Shown: positions 14,048 through 20,271 of the stretch, piece after piece
Layout: the number at the start of each line of letters is the position of its first letter
How positions within the stretch are numbered: position 1 is the first letter of the stretch
Source: Thermaceae bacterium
Lineage (GTDB): Bacteria > Deinococcota > Deinococci > Deinococcales > Marinithermaceae
Reading direction: 5' to 3'
NCBI GenBank assembly: GCA_027023345.1
Contig: JALVVO010000007.1
Span: forward strand, 1 to 20,271
Length of the DNA: 20,271 bases
The notes under the pieces: model-generated
Database searches by the model: none
What the model was told of the DNA's origin: nothing
What the model saw: the letters and a program-made list of their open reading frames with translations, nothing else
Position numbers and translations under genes: made by a program

Positions 14048-14536
14048 ATGTACCGAAACGACACCATCGGCCCCTTCTTCGCGCTGCTGTTCTCGGTGGC
14101 GCTCTACCTCGCCACCTACCTGGACGGCAAGCACATCGCCGCCCTGCACGGGGGAAAGCCGCCCCACGAGGCGCTCAGCGAGGGCCAGATCGGTCTCGTG
14201 GCCTTCGCCACCCTTTTTCTGATCTACGCCCTCATCGGCTTCTTCTCGGTCTGGCTCGAGGGCGTGGAGCTCCGCCCCGGCCGCCACGTGCCCAGCCCCG
14301 GCGCGGCGGTGACCCTGGTGGCGGTGCTGCTGGCGGTCGTTGAGGCCGCCCTCGGCGGCTTCTTCGTCCGGCTCATGATCCACCACCTCACCGTCGAGCC
14401 GGTGAGTGCCGCCGCCCAGGGGGCGGTCTTCGGCGCGATGATGCTGGTGGGGGCGGTGCTGCTCGCGATCTACAAGAAGTACTACCTCGGCGACGAGGTC
14501 CTGGTCGAGGAGGAACACTCGGAGGTGCCCTGGTAA
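14048..14536 (+). CDS. fbcX: FbcX, accessory membrane subunit of the bc complex
   Basis: A 162-aa membrane protein with four predicted helices (about residues 8-25, 48-70, 85-110, 122-142), short loops and an acidic tail (VLVEEEHSEVPW). There are no cofactor motifs. Position between the c1 and Rieske genes matches FbcX of the Thermus thermophilus fbcCXFB operon; identification rests on position and topology rather than a motif. It starts 9 nt after fbcC behind GGGGGAGGGT, and its TAA stop shares one base with the ATG of fbcF. Confidence 0.82.
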   Translation: MYRNDTIGPFFALLFSVALYLATYLDGKHIAALHGGKPPHEALSEGQIGLVAFATLFLIYALIGFFSVWLEGVELRPGRHVPSPGAAVTLVAVLLAVVEAALGGFFVRLMIHHLTVEPVSAAAQGAVFGAMMLVGAVLLAIYKKYYLGDEVLVEEEHSEVPW

Positions 14537-15156
14537 TGGCGGACAAGACGAGCACCACCCGTAGGGCCGTGTTGCAGGCCTCCCTGGGCGCGGGGCTGGG
14601 CCTCGCCACCCTTTCCAGCCTGTTCGTGGCCGGGGGGCTCAAGCCCAAGAAGGAGATCACCCCCGAGTCCGAGCCCCCCAAGGAAGGGGACCGCTTCGTG
14701 GTCGCCGAGGGGCCGGACAAGGGCAAGCTCATCACCCTGGACGCGCTGCCCCTAGGCGGCCCCTTCGTGCTCGCCTGGCCCAAGGACCCGAAGACCGGGG
14801 TGGTCAAGAACGGCGAGCGCAACAACCTGGCGATGATCATCCGGTTCAACCCCGACGAGTATGACGAGGAGACCCGGAAGAACACCGACCAGGGGGTGGC
14901 GGTCTTCTCCGCCATCTGCACCCACCTCGGTTGCACCGTGAGCCAGTGGCTCGCTGATAAAAAAGCCTTTCTCTGCCCCTGCCACAAGGGCATCTACGAC
15001 CCCCTGCACGGGGCCAAGGTGATCGGCGGGCCCCCGCCGCGGCCGCTCCCCATGCTGCCGGTCAAGGTGGAGAACGGCGAGGTCGTTGCCGCCGGTGGGT
15101 TCCTCTCGCCGGTGGGGCCGATGGCGCTTCGGCGTTTGGGCGCCCCGCGAGTCTAG
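14536..15156 (+). CDS. fbcF: Rieske iron-sulphur protein, FbcF
   Basis: A 206-aa Rieske [2Fe-2S] subunit that takes the first electron from menaquinol at the Qo site. A twin-arginine signal-anchor is present (TTRRAVLQASLGAGLGLATL, RR at 9-10), so the folded protein is likely exported by Tat and kept as an N-terminal anchor. Cluster motifs are CTHLGC at 128-133 and CPCHKG at 147-152, giving ligands C128, H130, C147 and H150 and a disulphide C133-C149. Size and motif order match the Thermus Rieske protein. Translation is coupled to fbcX through a TAATG junction. Confidence 0.95.
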   Translation: MADKTSTTRRAVLQASLGAGLGLATLSSLFVAGGLKPKKEITPESEPPKEGDRFVVAEGPDKGKLITLDALPLGGPFVLAWPKDPKTGVVKNGERNNLAMIIRFNPDEYDEETRKNTDQGVAVFSAICTHLGCTVSQWLADKKAFLCPCHKGIYDPLHGAKVIGGPPPRPLPMLPVKVENGEVVAAGGFLSPVGPMALRRLGAPRV

Positions 15157-15166
15157 GAGGGAGAGG

Positions 15167-16399
15167 ATGAGCGTCTACAAGTGGTTGGACGAACGGCTCG
15201 ACCTGGATCGCCTGAACAAGAAGTTCATGCGCAAGGCGTTCCCGGTGCACCATTCCTTCTTCCTCGGCGAGATCGCGCTGTTCTCCTTCATCGTGCTGGT
15301 GCTGACCGGGATCTTCCTCACCCTGAACTTCGAGCCCTCCACCCGGATGGTCAAGTACGAGGGGCAGGAGCTTCCCGCCGCCTACGTCTCGGTGCTGTAC
15401 ATCGACTCCCTGCCCTTCGGCAAGGTGATCCGGAGCGCCCACCACTGGGCCGCCCACATCATGGTGGCCTCGGTGTTTTTGCACCTGCTTCGGATTTTAA
15501 TCTCGGGGGCGTACAAGAAACCGCGCGAGCTCAACTGGCTCCTCGGCCTCGCCCTCCTCGGGCTCACCGTGGTGGTGGCCTTCATCGGCTACTCGCTCCC
15601 CTTCGACGCCTTCTCCGTGACCGCCACCCAAATCGGCTACGGCATCGGGAAGAGCATTCCCTACGTGGGGGACTGGATCGCCCAGGTGGTTTTCGGCGGG
15701 GAGTACCCGACCCTCAAGTCCATCCCCCGCCTCTACGCCCTTCATGTGCTCTGGCTGCCGCTCCTCTTGATGGCGCTCATTGGGCTGCACATGCTGATCA
15801 TGATCAAGCAGAAGCACACCCAGCCCAGGTACGCCGAGGAGGTGGCCCCGGGCAAGATCCTTGGCGTGCCCATGATGCCCATGCAGATTAGTGTCATGAG
15901 CATCCTCTTCCTGCTCTACCTGGGTGTGCTTTTCGTCTTGGCGGGGGCGATCATCGCCCACCCGATCGAGGTCTACGGGCCGCCGGGCACCAGCACCCCG
16001 GCGCTCAAGCCCGACTGGTACTTCCTCTGGATCTACGGCATCCTGCAGATCATCCCGAGCTCCTGGCAGATCCCGCTGCCCGGCGGGGCCTCGATCACCT
16101 CGGAGTTCATCGGCGGGGTGCTGATCCCGGGGATTTTGGGCCTGGTGGCGTTGCTCCTGCCCTTCCTCGATAGCCGCAAGACCAAGATGCGCTACGTCGA
16201 GCTGCCCAGCCAGCACCCCATGCGCACCAGCGTGACCGTGGGCCTGCTCTTCTTCTTCTTCGTGGCTACCTTCGCCGGTTGGAAGGAGGAGTTCGGGATG
16301 ACCAACGCCCAGCTCTGGGCGATGCTGATCTTCATCCCGCTCGCCGCCTGGTTCACCACCTACGTGTTGATGCGCCAGATCTGGGGCCGGGAGGGCTAG
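15167..16399 (+). CDS. fbcB: cytochrome b subunit of the bc complex, FbcB
   Basis: A 410-aa polytopic dihaem cytochrome b containing both the haem-binding four-helix half and the C-terminal half in one chain. Haem ligands are H92 and H106 on helix B (14 apart) and H193 and H208 on helix D (15 apart, the b6-like spacing). The Qo-site motif is PDWYFLW at 282-288, a PDWY variant of PEWY. Helix A and the amphipathic N-terminus (YKWLDERLDLDRLNKKFMRK) are typical. ATG at 15167 is preceded by GGAGGGAGAGG, a good ribosome site; upstream in-frame codons overlap fbcF and are not used. It closes the fbc operon. Confidence 0.95.
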   Translation: MSVYKWLDERLDLDRLNKKFMRKAFPVHHSFFLGEIALFSFIVLVLTGIFLTLNFEPSTRMVKYEGQELPAAYVSVLYIDSLPFGKVIRSAHHWAAHIMVASVFLHLLRILISGAYKKPRELNWLLGLALLGLTVVVAFIGYSLPFDAFSVTATQIGYGIGKSIPYVGDWIAQVVFGGEYPTLKSIPRLYALHVLWLPLLLMALIGLHMLIMIKQKHTQPRYAEEVAPGKILGVPMMPMQISVMSILFLLYLGVLFVLAGAIIAHPIEVYGPPGTSTPALKPDWYFLWIYGILQIIPSSWQIPLPGGASITSEFIGGVLIPGILGLVALLLPFLDSRKTKMRYVELPSQHPMRTSVTVGLLFFFFVATFAGWKEEFGMTNAQLWAMLIFIPLAAWFTTYVLMRQIWGREG

Positions 16400-16419
16400 C
16401 CCGAGTCCCCGACCCCCCA

Positions 16420-16449
16420 ACTGGGGGCCCCCATCGGGGGGCCCCCAGT
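16420..16449 (+). terminator. 13-bp perfect hairpin after fbcB
   Basis: ACTGGGGGCCCCC (16420-16432), loop ATCG, then its exact complement GGGGGCCCCCAGT (16437-16449). It starts 20 nt after the fbcB stop. There is no T tract, so it may be a weak or non-canonical terminator, or protect the 3' end of the fbc mRNA. Confidence 0.65.
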
Positions 16450-16457
16450 CGCGTGTG

Positions 16458-16485
16458 TAGACCGCGGGTCCCGGCCGCCTACCCT
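16458..16485 (+). promoter_or_regulatory. candidate promoter of the pilin gene
   Basis: TAGACC (16458-16463), a 16-nt spacer and TACCCT (16480-16485) give a plausible -35/-10 pair right after the fbcB hairpin. The leader of about 30 nt would contain a small stem GTGCC-TAAGG-GGCAC (16490-16504) ending 2 nt before the ribosome site. Confidence 0.35.
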
Positions 16486-16506
16486 GAGGGTGCCTAAGGG
16501 GCACAC

Positions 16507-16515
16507 GGAGGTGAT
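16507..16515 (+). promoter_or_regulatory. full-length ribosome-binding site of the pilin gene
   Basis: GGAGGTGAT is an exact complement of the 16S rRNA 3' end, 6 nt before ATG 16522. This is the strongest ribosome site in the window and fits a highly expressed pilin. Confidence 0.8.
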
Positions 16516-16521
16516 GTAAGG

Positions 16522-17031
16522 ATGATGAAGGGCAAGCAGGGCTTCACGCTGGTCGAGCTCGCGATCGTGATCGTGGTGATCGGGATCCTGGCGGCGATTG
16601 CCATCCCCCGCTTTTTGACCATGCAGGAGGCTGCCGGTAAGGCGGCGCTGGACGCGAACTTCGACGCCCTTCGCACCGTGATTACCACGGCCAAGGCGCG
16701 CACCGGCGTTTACCCGGACGACGACCACTTCGCCAAGGGCGAGATTTACGACCCCACTACGCGCAGGGTCGTCGGCTACTTCTTCCAGAGCCCGACCACC
16801 AGCATTTCGGACCGCTATTACTCGGACTGGATGATTCTTACGAGCTCCGAGGACGGAAAGATCAAGAACGCCACGCTGGTCGGCAGCAATCGTAACTGCC
16901 CTACCGATTACACCAAGTACTTCATCGTCAACACCGTGAAACCGGGCAGCAACAGGAATAGCGTCTACGCGGACGTCTATGGTGCGGTTTGCTACAACCC
17001 CAACAACGGCGACCTCAAGAAGCAGTGGTAA
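16522..17031 (+). CDS. type IV pilin / pseudopilin-like protein
   Basis: A 169-aa prepilin with a very short leader (MMKGKQG). The prepilin peptidase site is G7|F8, followed by FTLVELAIVIVVIGILAAIA with the conserved Glu at mature position 5 (E12). The N-terminal helix forms the filament core after cleavage and N-methylation. The globular part is polar and aromatic, with two cysteines (C126 and C157) likely to form the C-terminal disulphide loop. GC is lower than in the neighbours (hand count 37/60 at 16741-16800), partly because of Asn/Thr/Tyr content. It may be a major pilin or a T2SS pseudopilin; sequence alone does not decide. It has its own ribosome site and terminator, allowing higher expression than the assembly genes downstream. 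Confidence 0.9.
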   Translation: MMKGKQGFTLVELAIVIVVIGILAAIAIPRFLTMQEAAGKAALDANFDALRTVITTAKARTGVYPDDDHFAKGEIYDPTTRRVVGYFFQSPTTSISDRYYSDWMILTSSEDGKIKNATLVGSNRNCPTDYTKYFIVNTVKPGSNRNSVYADVYGAVCYNPNNGDLKKQW

Positions 17032-17046
17032 ACCCCCTCTCCTCCC

Positions 17047-17079
17047 GGGCCGGCGGAAGCCGGCCCCTTTTCTTTTCTT
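17047..17079 (+). terminator. Rho-independent terminator after the pilin gene
   Basis: GGGCCGGC (17047-17054), GGAA tetraloop, GCCGGCCC (17059-17066), then C and TTTTCTTTTCTT to 17079. It is a textbook intrinsic terminator 15 nt after the pilin stop, separating pilin from assembly genes. Confidence 0.9.
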
Positions 17080-17087
17080 GCTAGAAT
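17079..17087 (+). promoter_or_regulatory. extended -10 promoter of the secretion/pilus assembly genes
   Basis: TGCTAGAAT is an extended -10 (TGn + TAGAAT) directly after the terminator's T tract. Transcription would begin about 7 nt before ATG 17102, giving an almost leaderless mRNA. Confidence 0.5.
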
Positions 17088-17101
17088 GCGGCCGAAACGC
17101 C

Positions 17102-18313
17102 ATGCCCGAGCTCCTCTGCACCCCTGAGCGGATCTACCTCTATACCCACACCCTCCACACCGAGCCCTGCGAGGGGGTGCTCGACGACGAGGGCCGGCCG
17201 GACTACCGGCGGCTCTTCGCCGCCGCCCGCCGAGCGCTGGCCCGGCATCGGGTGCGGGGGTCGGTCTACCTCGCGCTCTCGCCCGACCTGCTCCTCCTTC
17301 ATGAGGCTCCGTTTCCGTCGTTCGAGGGCTTTCCCCTGGACGAGGCCATCCTGGCCGAGGCTCAGCGGAACCCCTTCTTCCGCGACCTCGACCTGGTGGT
17401 GGACTACGACCTCCTCCGGCCCGAGGGACCCGCCCGGGTCTGGGTGCTTTTCTCCGCCCTGCCCCGGGACGCGGCCCGGCGCCTGACCCGGGGCCTTCGC
17501 GCCCGCCGCATCGAGCCCTGGCCGCTCGCGCTCTGGCGGGCGGCGAAGGCGCGGTACGGGCAGGAGCTTCGGTACTTCGTGCTGGAGTCGGTGGCCAACA
17601 CCCTGGCCGCCTTCGAGGGGGGGCGGCTGGTCGGCTTCCGGCGCCTCACCCGCCCGGTGGCGGAGGGCGGCGAGGAGCTCGCCGAGGAGGTGCTCCGCTC
17701 GCTCCACCTCTTCGGGACGATGCCCCCCGCCGACCGGGCGCTGGTCTTCGGGCTTCCGGAGAGCCCCGCCGTCGAGGGCCTCCCCGCCGGGGCGGTGGAG
17801 TCGGGGGTCCCCTTGGAGGAGCTAAAGCGCGCGGCCTGGGCCAAGGAGCCGCCCTTTTTGGACCTCCGCCCCCGCCGCACCCACCTGGGCGAGGGGATGC
17901 CTCCGGCCGAGCAGCGGGCGCTCTTCCTCTCCGCCCTGCTCGTGGCCGCCGCCCTGGCCGCGGGCAGCTACCTGGGGACCGAGCGGGCCCGGCGGGTCGA
18001 GCGGGTCGAGGAGCTGAGGGCGGCGGTCGAGGAGCTGGAGGCGGAGGCCGGAGAGGCCGCGACCGAGCCCCTCCCCACCGGGCCGGGGGCCCGCGAGCTC
18101 CGCGAGATCGCCCTCGGCCTCCCCAAGGGGCTCTGGCTGACCGAGCTTTCCGCCGCCCGGGACGAGGTGCTCCTCACCGGCCGGGCGGAGAGCCCCTACC
18201 TGCCCCTCGAGCTCGCCGAACGGCTCGACGCCGAACTCACCTCCCTCGCCCGGAGCGAGGAGGGCCTCTACGACTGGGAGGTGCGCCGTGCCCTTGCCCC
18301 CGAAGCTCGGTGA
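17102..18313 (+). CDS. GspL-like (PilM-PilN fusion) assembly protein
   Basis: A 403-aa single-pass membrane protein. Residues 1-260 form a cytoplasmic region that looks like a reduced actin-fold PilM/GspL domain (GSVYLALSPDLLLLHEAPFP, then VDYDLL and VWVLFSALPRDAARRL). One membrane helix lies at about 271-291 (RALFLSALLVAAALAAGSYL), followed by a short coiled coil (RVERVEELRAAVEELEAEA). The C-terminal PilN-like periplasmic domain contains LPKGLWLTELSAARDEVLLT with GRAES after it. GspL has this cytoplasmic-TM-periplasmic plan and docks the GspE ATPase. Family assignment is by architecture and neighbours, not a strong motif. ATG 17102 is used; no ribosome site is visible, consistent with the near-leaderless promoter. 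The last 26 nt overlap the ATPase gene. Confidence 0.72.
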   Translation: MPELLCTPERIYLYTHTLHTEPCEGVLDDEGRPDYRRLFAAARRALARHRVRGSVYLALSPDLLLLHEAPFPSFEGFPLDEAILAEAQRNPFFRDLDLVVDYDLLRPEGPARVWVLFSALPRDAARRLTRGLRARRIEPWPLALWRAAKARYGQELRYFVLESVANTLAAFEGGRLVGFRRLTRPVAEGGEELAEEVLRSLHLFGTMPPADRALVFGLPESPAVEGLPAGAVESGVPLEELKRAAWAKEPPFLDLRPRRTHLGEGMPPAEQRALFLSALLVAAALAAGSYLGTERARRVERVEELRAAVEELEAEAGEAATEPLPTGPGARELREIALGLPKGLWLTELSAARDEVLLTGRAESPYLPLELAERLDAELTSLARSEEGLYDWEVRRALAPEAR

Positions 18314-19934
18314 ACTGCTGGTTCGCCTGGGCAAGATCACCCAGGGCCAGCTGGACGCCGCCCTCGCCGAGCAGGCCCGGACCAAGGAGCCCCTGGGCCA
18401 GATCCTCCTCAGGCGGGGCTTCATCGACGAAAAGACCCTGGCCCAGGTCCTCGCCGACCAGCAGCGGGCCGAGCTCATCAGCCTCAAGGAGATCGAGCCC
18501 GAGGAGGAGGCGCTCCGGCTGCTCGACCCCCGCTTCGCCGCCGAGCACCGGGTCTTTCCCTTCCGGGTCGAGGGGAACCGGCTCTATGTCGCCATGGCCC
18601 GGCCCTCGGACCTGAGGCTCCTCGACGAGCTCCGCTTTCGCACCGGCAAGGAGATCGTCCCCAAGCTCGCCCCCGACTCGGAGATCGCCGAGGCCATCCG
18701 CGAGGCCTACTCCGAGCTCCCCGAGGAGGTGGAGGCCGCCCCCGCCGAGGTGGTGGAGCAGGACCTCATCGCCGTCGGCTCCCCGGTGGTCGAGCTCGCC
18801 GACACGATCCTGCGCGAGGCCATCGCTGCCCGGGCCTCGGACCTGCACCTCGAGCCCGAGGAGAAGAAGCTCACGGTGCGGATGCGGGTGGACGGGGTGA
18901 TGCAGGTGCTCCGCACCCTGCCCAAGGAGATGGAGGCCCCCCTGGCTGCCCGCTACAAGGTCCTCGCCGGGCTCGACATCGCCGAGCGGCGGCGGCCCCA
19001 GGACGGGCACTTCAGCTACGTCCACCAGGGGCGAAGGGTCGAGGTCCGCATCGCCAGCGTGGGGGCGCTTTGGGGGGAGGCGGTGGTGCTCCGGCTGATC
19101 TACCCCTCGGGCACCCTCCTGGGCCTGGACGAGCTCGGCATGCTGCCCGAGGAGCGGGCCAAGTTCGAGCGGCTGCTCCGGCACCCCTACGGCATCCTCT
19201 TCGTCACCGGCCCCACCGGCTCGGGGAAGACGACCACCCTCTACGCCGCCCTCCGCCACCTCTACACCCCGGAGAAGAACTTCGTCACTATCGAGGACCC
19301 GGTGGAGTTCCCCCTCGAGGGGGTGAACCAGATCCCGGTGCAGCCGCGGATCGGGCTCACCTTCGCCAAGGTGCTCCGGGCGGTGCTCCGGCTCGACCCC
19401 GACGTCATCCTGGTGGGGGAGATCCGGGACGCCGAGACCCTGGAGACCGCGCTCCGGGCCGCGCTCACCGGCCACCTGGTGCTCGCCACCCTGCACACCA
19501 ACGACGCCCTCTCCACCGTGAGCCGCCTGGTGGAGATGGGGGCCGAGCGGCACCTGGTGGCCTCGACCCTGGTGGGGGCGGTGGCCCAGCGGCTGGTGCG
19601 CCGGGTCTGCCCCCAGTGCGGGCGCTGGCAGCCGCTCTCGGCCGAGGAGGAGGCCTTCCTCGGCGAGCACGCCCCCGACCGGGAGCGCCGCGGCGAGGGG
19701 TGCAGCTTTTGCCGGGGGAGCGGCTACAAGGGCCGGGTGGGGGTCTACGAGGTCTTCGCCCCCGACCGCGAGGCCCTCAAGATGATCGCCCTGGGCGAGG
19801 ACGAGCTCAAGCTCCGGGAGCACGTCCGGGCGAGCGGCCACCGGGGGCTCAAGGAGGTCGGGCTCGAGCTCGTCCGCCGGGGCGAGACCACCGTCAGCGA
19901 GCTGATGCGGGTCCTCGGGGCGCTGGAGGACTAG
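18288..19934 (+). CDS. GspE/PilB-family secretion ATPase
   Basis: A 548-aa cytoplasmic hexameric ATPase that powers (pseudo)pilus assembly. It has one N-terminal MshEN/GspE-N domain (residues about 5-140; LGELLVRLGKITQGQLDAAL), a linker, and the core: Asp-rich region (ASDLHLEP, then GLDIAERRRPQDGHFSY), Walker A GPTGSGKT at 308-315, Walker B region DPDVILVGEIRD at 370-381 and His box TGHLVLATLHT at 394-404. Four cysteines form a zinc site (C441, C444, C472, C475). Thermus PilB is much longer, with three N-terminal repeats as I recall, so this compact form is closer to GspE or a second PilB. The start is GTG at 18288 behind GGGAGGTG, inside the previous gene. Confidence 0.93.
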   Translation: MPLPPKLGELLVRLGKITQGQLDAALAEQARTKEPLGQILLRRGFIDEKTLAQVLADQQRAELISLKEIEPEEEALRLLDPRFAAEHRVFPFRVEGNRLYVAMARPSDLRLLDELRFRTGKEIVPKLAPDSEIAEAIREAYSELPEEVEAAPAEVVEQDLIAVGSPVVELADTILREAIAARASDLHLEPEEKKLTVRMRVDGVMQVLRTLPKEMEAPLAARYKVLAGLDIAERRRPQDGHFSYVHQGRRVEVRIASVGALWGEAVVLRLIYPSGTLLGLDELGMLPEERAKFERLLRHPYGILFVTGPTGSGKTTTLYAALRHLYTPEKNFVTIEDPVEFPLEGVNQIPVQPRIGLTFAKVLRAVLRLDPDVILVGEIRDAETLETALRAALTGHLVLATLHTNDALSTVSRLVEMGAERHLVASTLVGAVAQRLVRRVCPQCGRWQPLSAEEEAFLGEHAPDRERRGEGCSFCRGSGYKGRVGVYEVFAPDREALKMIALGEDELKLREHVRASGHRGLKEVGLELVRRGETTVSELMRVLGALED

Positions 19935-19935
19935 G

Positions 19936-20271
19936 GTGCGGTTTTCCTACCAGGCCACCGACGAGACCGGCGAGCGGGTCTACCAGGGCTACCTCGAGGC
20001 CCGGGACCTCCGGGAGGCCCGGGTCAAGCTCCGCGAGATGGGGCTTTACCCGCTTTCGATCGCCCCCGAGCGCGCGGGGCGCCGGCGCCGGCCGGGGGTG
20101 GGGGACCTGGTGCTCTTCGCCGAGCAGTTCGCGAGCCTGGTCGGGGCCGGGGTGCCCCTGACCCAGGCGCTCACCACCCTGAGCCTGGAGAGCCCCCACC
20201 CCACCCTGCGCTTTGCCGCCCGGGAGGTTAGGGCCCGGATCGAGGCGGGGGAGTCGCTCTCGGAGGCGATG
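19936..20271 (+). CDS. GspF/PilC-family inner-membrane platform protein (partial)
   Basis: The first 112 codons of a GspF/PilC-type protein; the rest is beyond the right edge. The N-terminus MRFSYQATDETGERVYQGYL and the following EARDLREARVKLREMGLYPL are the standard opening. FAEQFASLVGAGVPLTQALT belongs to the first cytoplasmic GspF helical domain, which interacts with the ATPase. The start is GTG at 19936, one base after the ATPase stop, so the gene is in the same operon. The opening region carries no sign of disruption. Confidence 0.9.
   Translation, partial: MRFSYQATDETGERVYQGYLEARDLREARVKLREMGLYPLSIAPERAGRRRRPGVGDLVLFAEQFASLVGAGVPLTQALTTLSLESPHPTLRFAAREVRARIEAGESLSEAM

Noticed and set aside
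12956..14518. A 520-codon open frame on the minus strand across fbcC and fbcX
   Set aside because: Low-complexity His/Glu/Arg/Gly-rich translation, antisense to clearly recognisable cytochrome genes. It is a by-product of high GC and codon bias.
18237..19841. A 534-codon open frame antisense to the secretion ATPase
   Set aside because: It mirrors the GspE/PilB gene, has no family pattern and no plausible start signal.
1..20271. Frequent CTCGAG and GAGCTC palindromes
   Set aside because: They lie in coding sequence as Leu-Glu and Glu-Leu codon pairs favoured by this GC-rich codon use; no clustering suggesting a site or repeat family was seen.

Overview
The window is chromosomal DNA from a GC-rich diderm thermophile of the Deinococcota, most likely a member of the Thermaceae (Thermus/Oceanithermus/Marinithermus side). 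The grounds are a complete fbcCXFB-type cytochrome bc operon as known from Thermus, a small-form GidA gene next to mutY, menaquinone biosynthesis, type IV pilus or type II secretion genes, very high GC with long meaningless antisense frames, and many genes that start 6-8 nt after a TANNNT box (leaderless promoters). I see no tRNA, rRNA, CRISPR array, insertion sequence or phage gene. The genus is inference.

Layout. (1) 1-4485, minus strand: two membrane subunits of a nucleoside-type (NupP/NupQ, BMP family) ABC importer, then AcuB (CBS-CBS-ACT) and AcuC (zinc deacetylase, cut by the left edge). Tight spacing suggests one operon. (2) 4527-6418, plus strand: menG/ubiE, a 153-aa unknown protein and small-form GidA. 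GidA runs convergently into mutY (minus) with a 141-nt antisense overlap. (3) 7353-8384: an AT-richer gene, divergent from mutY, encoding a helix-hairpin-helix region joined to a NucS-like nuclease domain. Behind it lies a decayed CoA-binding-protein gene on the minus strand. (4) 8785-12887, plus strand: a small secreted, probably beta-barrel protein, then UgpA/UgpE/UgpB-like importer genes and an endonuclease-IV-fold TIM-barrel protein. Successive genes overlap by 4 nt except at ugpB, which follows a 5-nt gap. (5) 12977-16399: fbcC (dihaem c1), fbcX, fbcF (Rieske) and fbcB (cytochrome b), closed by a 13-bp perfect hairpin. (6) 16522-20271: a type IV pilin-like gene with its own terminator, then a GspL-like (PilM-PilN fusion) protein, a GspE/PilB ATPase and a GspF/PilC platform protein cut by the right edge.

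How the parts relate. MenG finishes menaquinone, the quinone that the bc complex of region 5 would oxidise. The ugp-like cassette looks like a cell-envelope import module in which a zinc TIM-barrel enzyme takes the place UgpQ has in E. coli. Neither ABC importer carries its ATPase here, so ATPases encoded elsewhere must serve them. The most unusual items are the HhH-NucS fusion gene beside a wrecked neighbour, the endonuclease-IV-like enzyme in a glycerophosphate-type operon, the cytoplasmic beta domain on cytochrome c1, and the compact GspL-E-F cluster.
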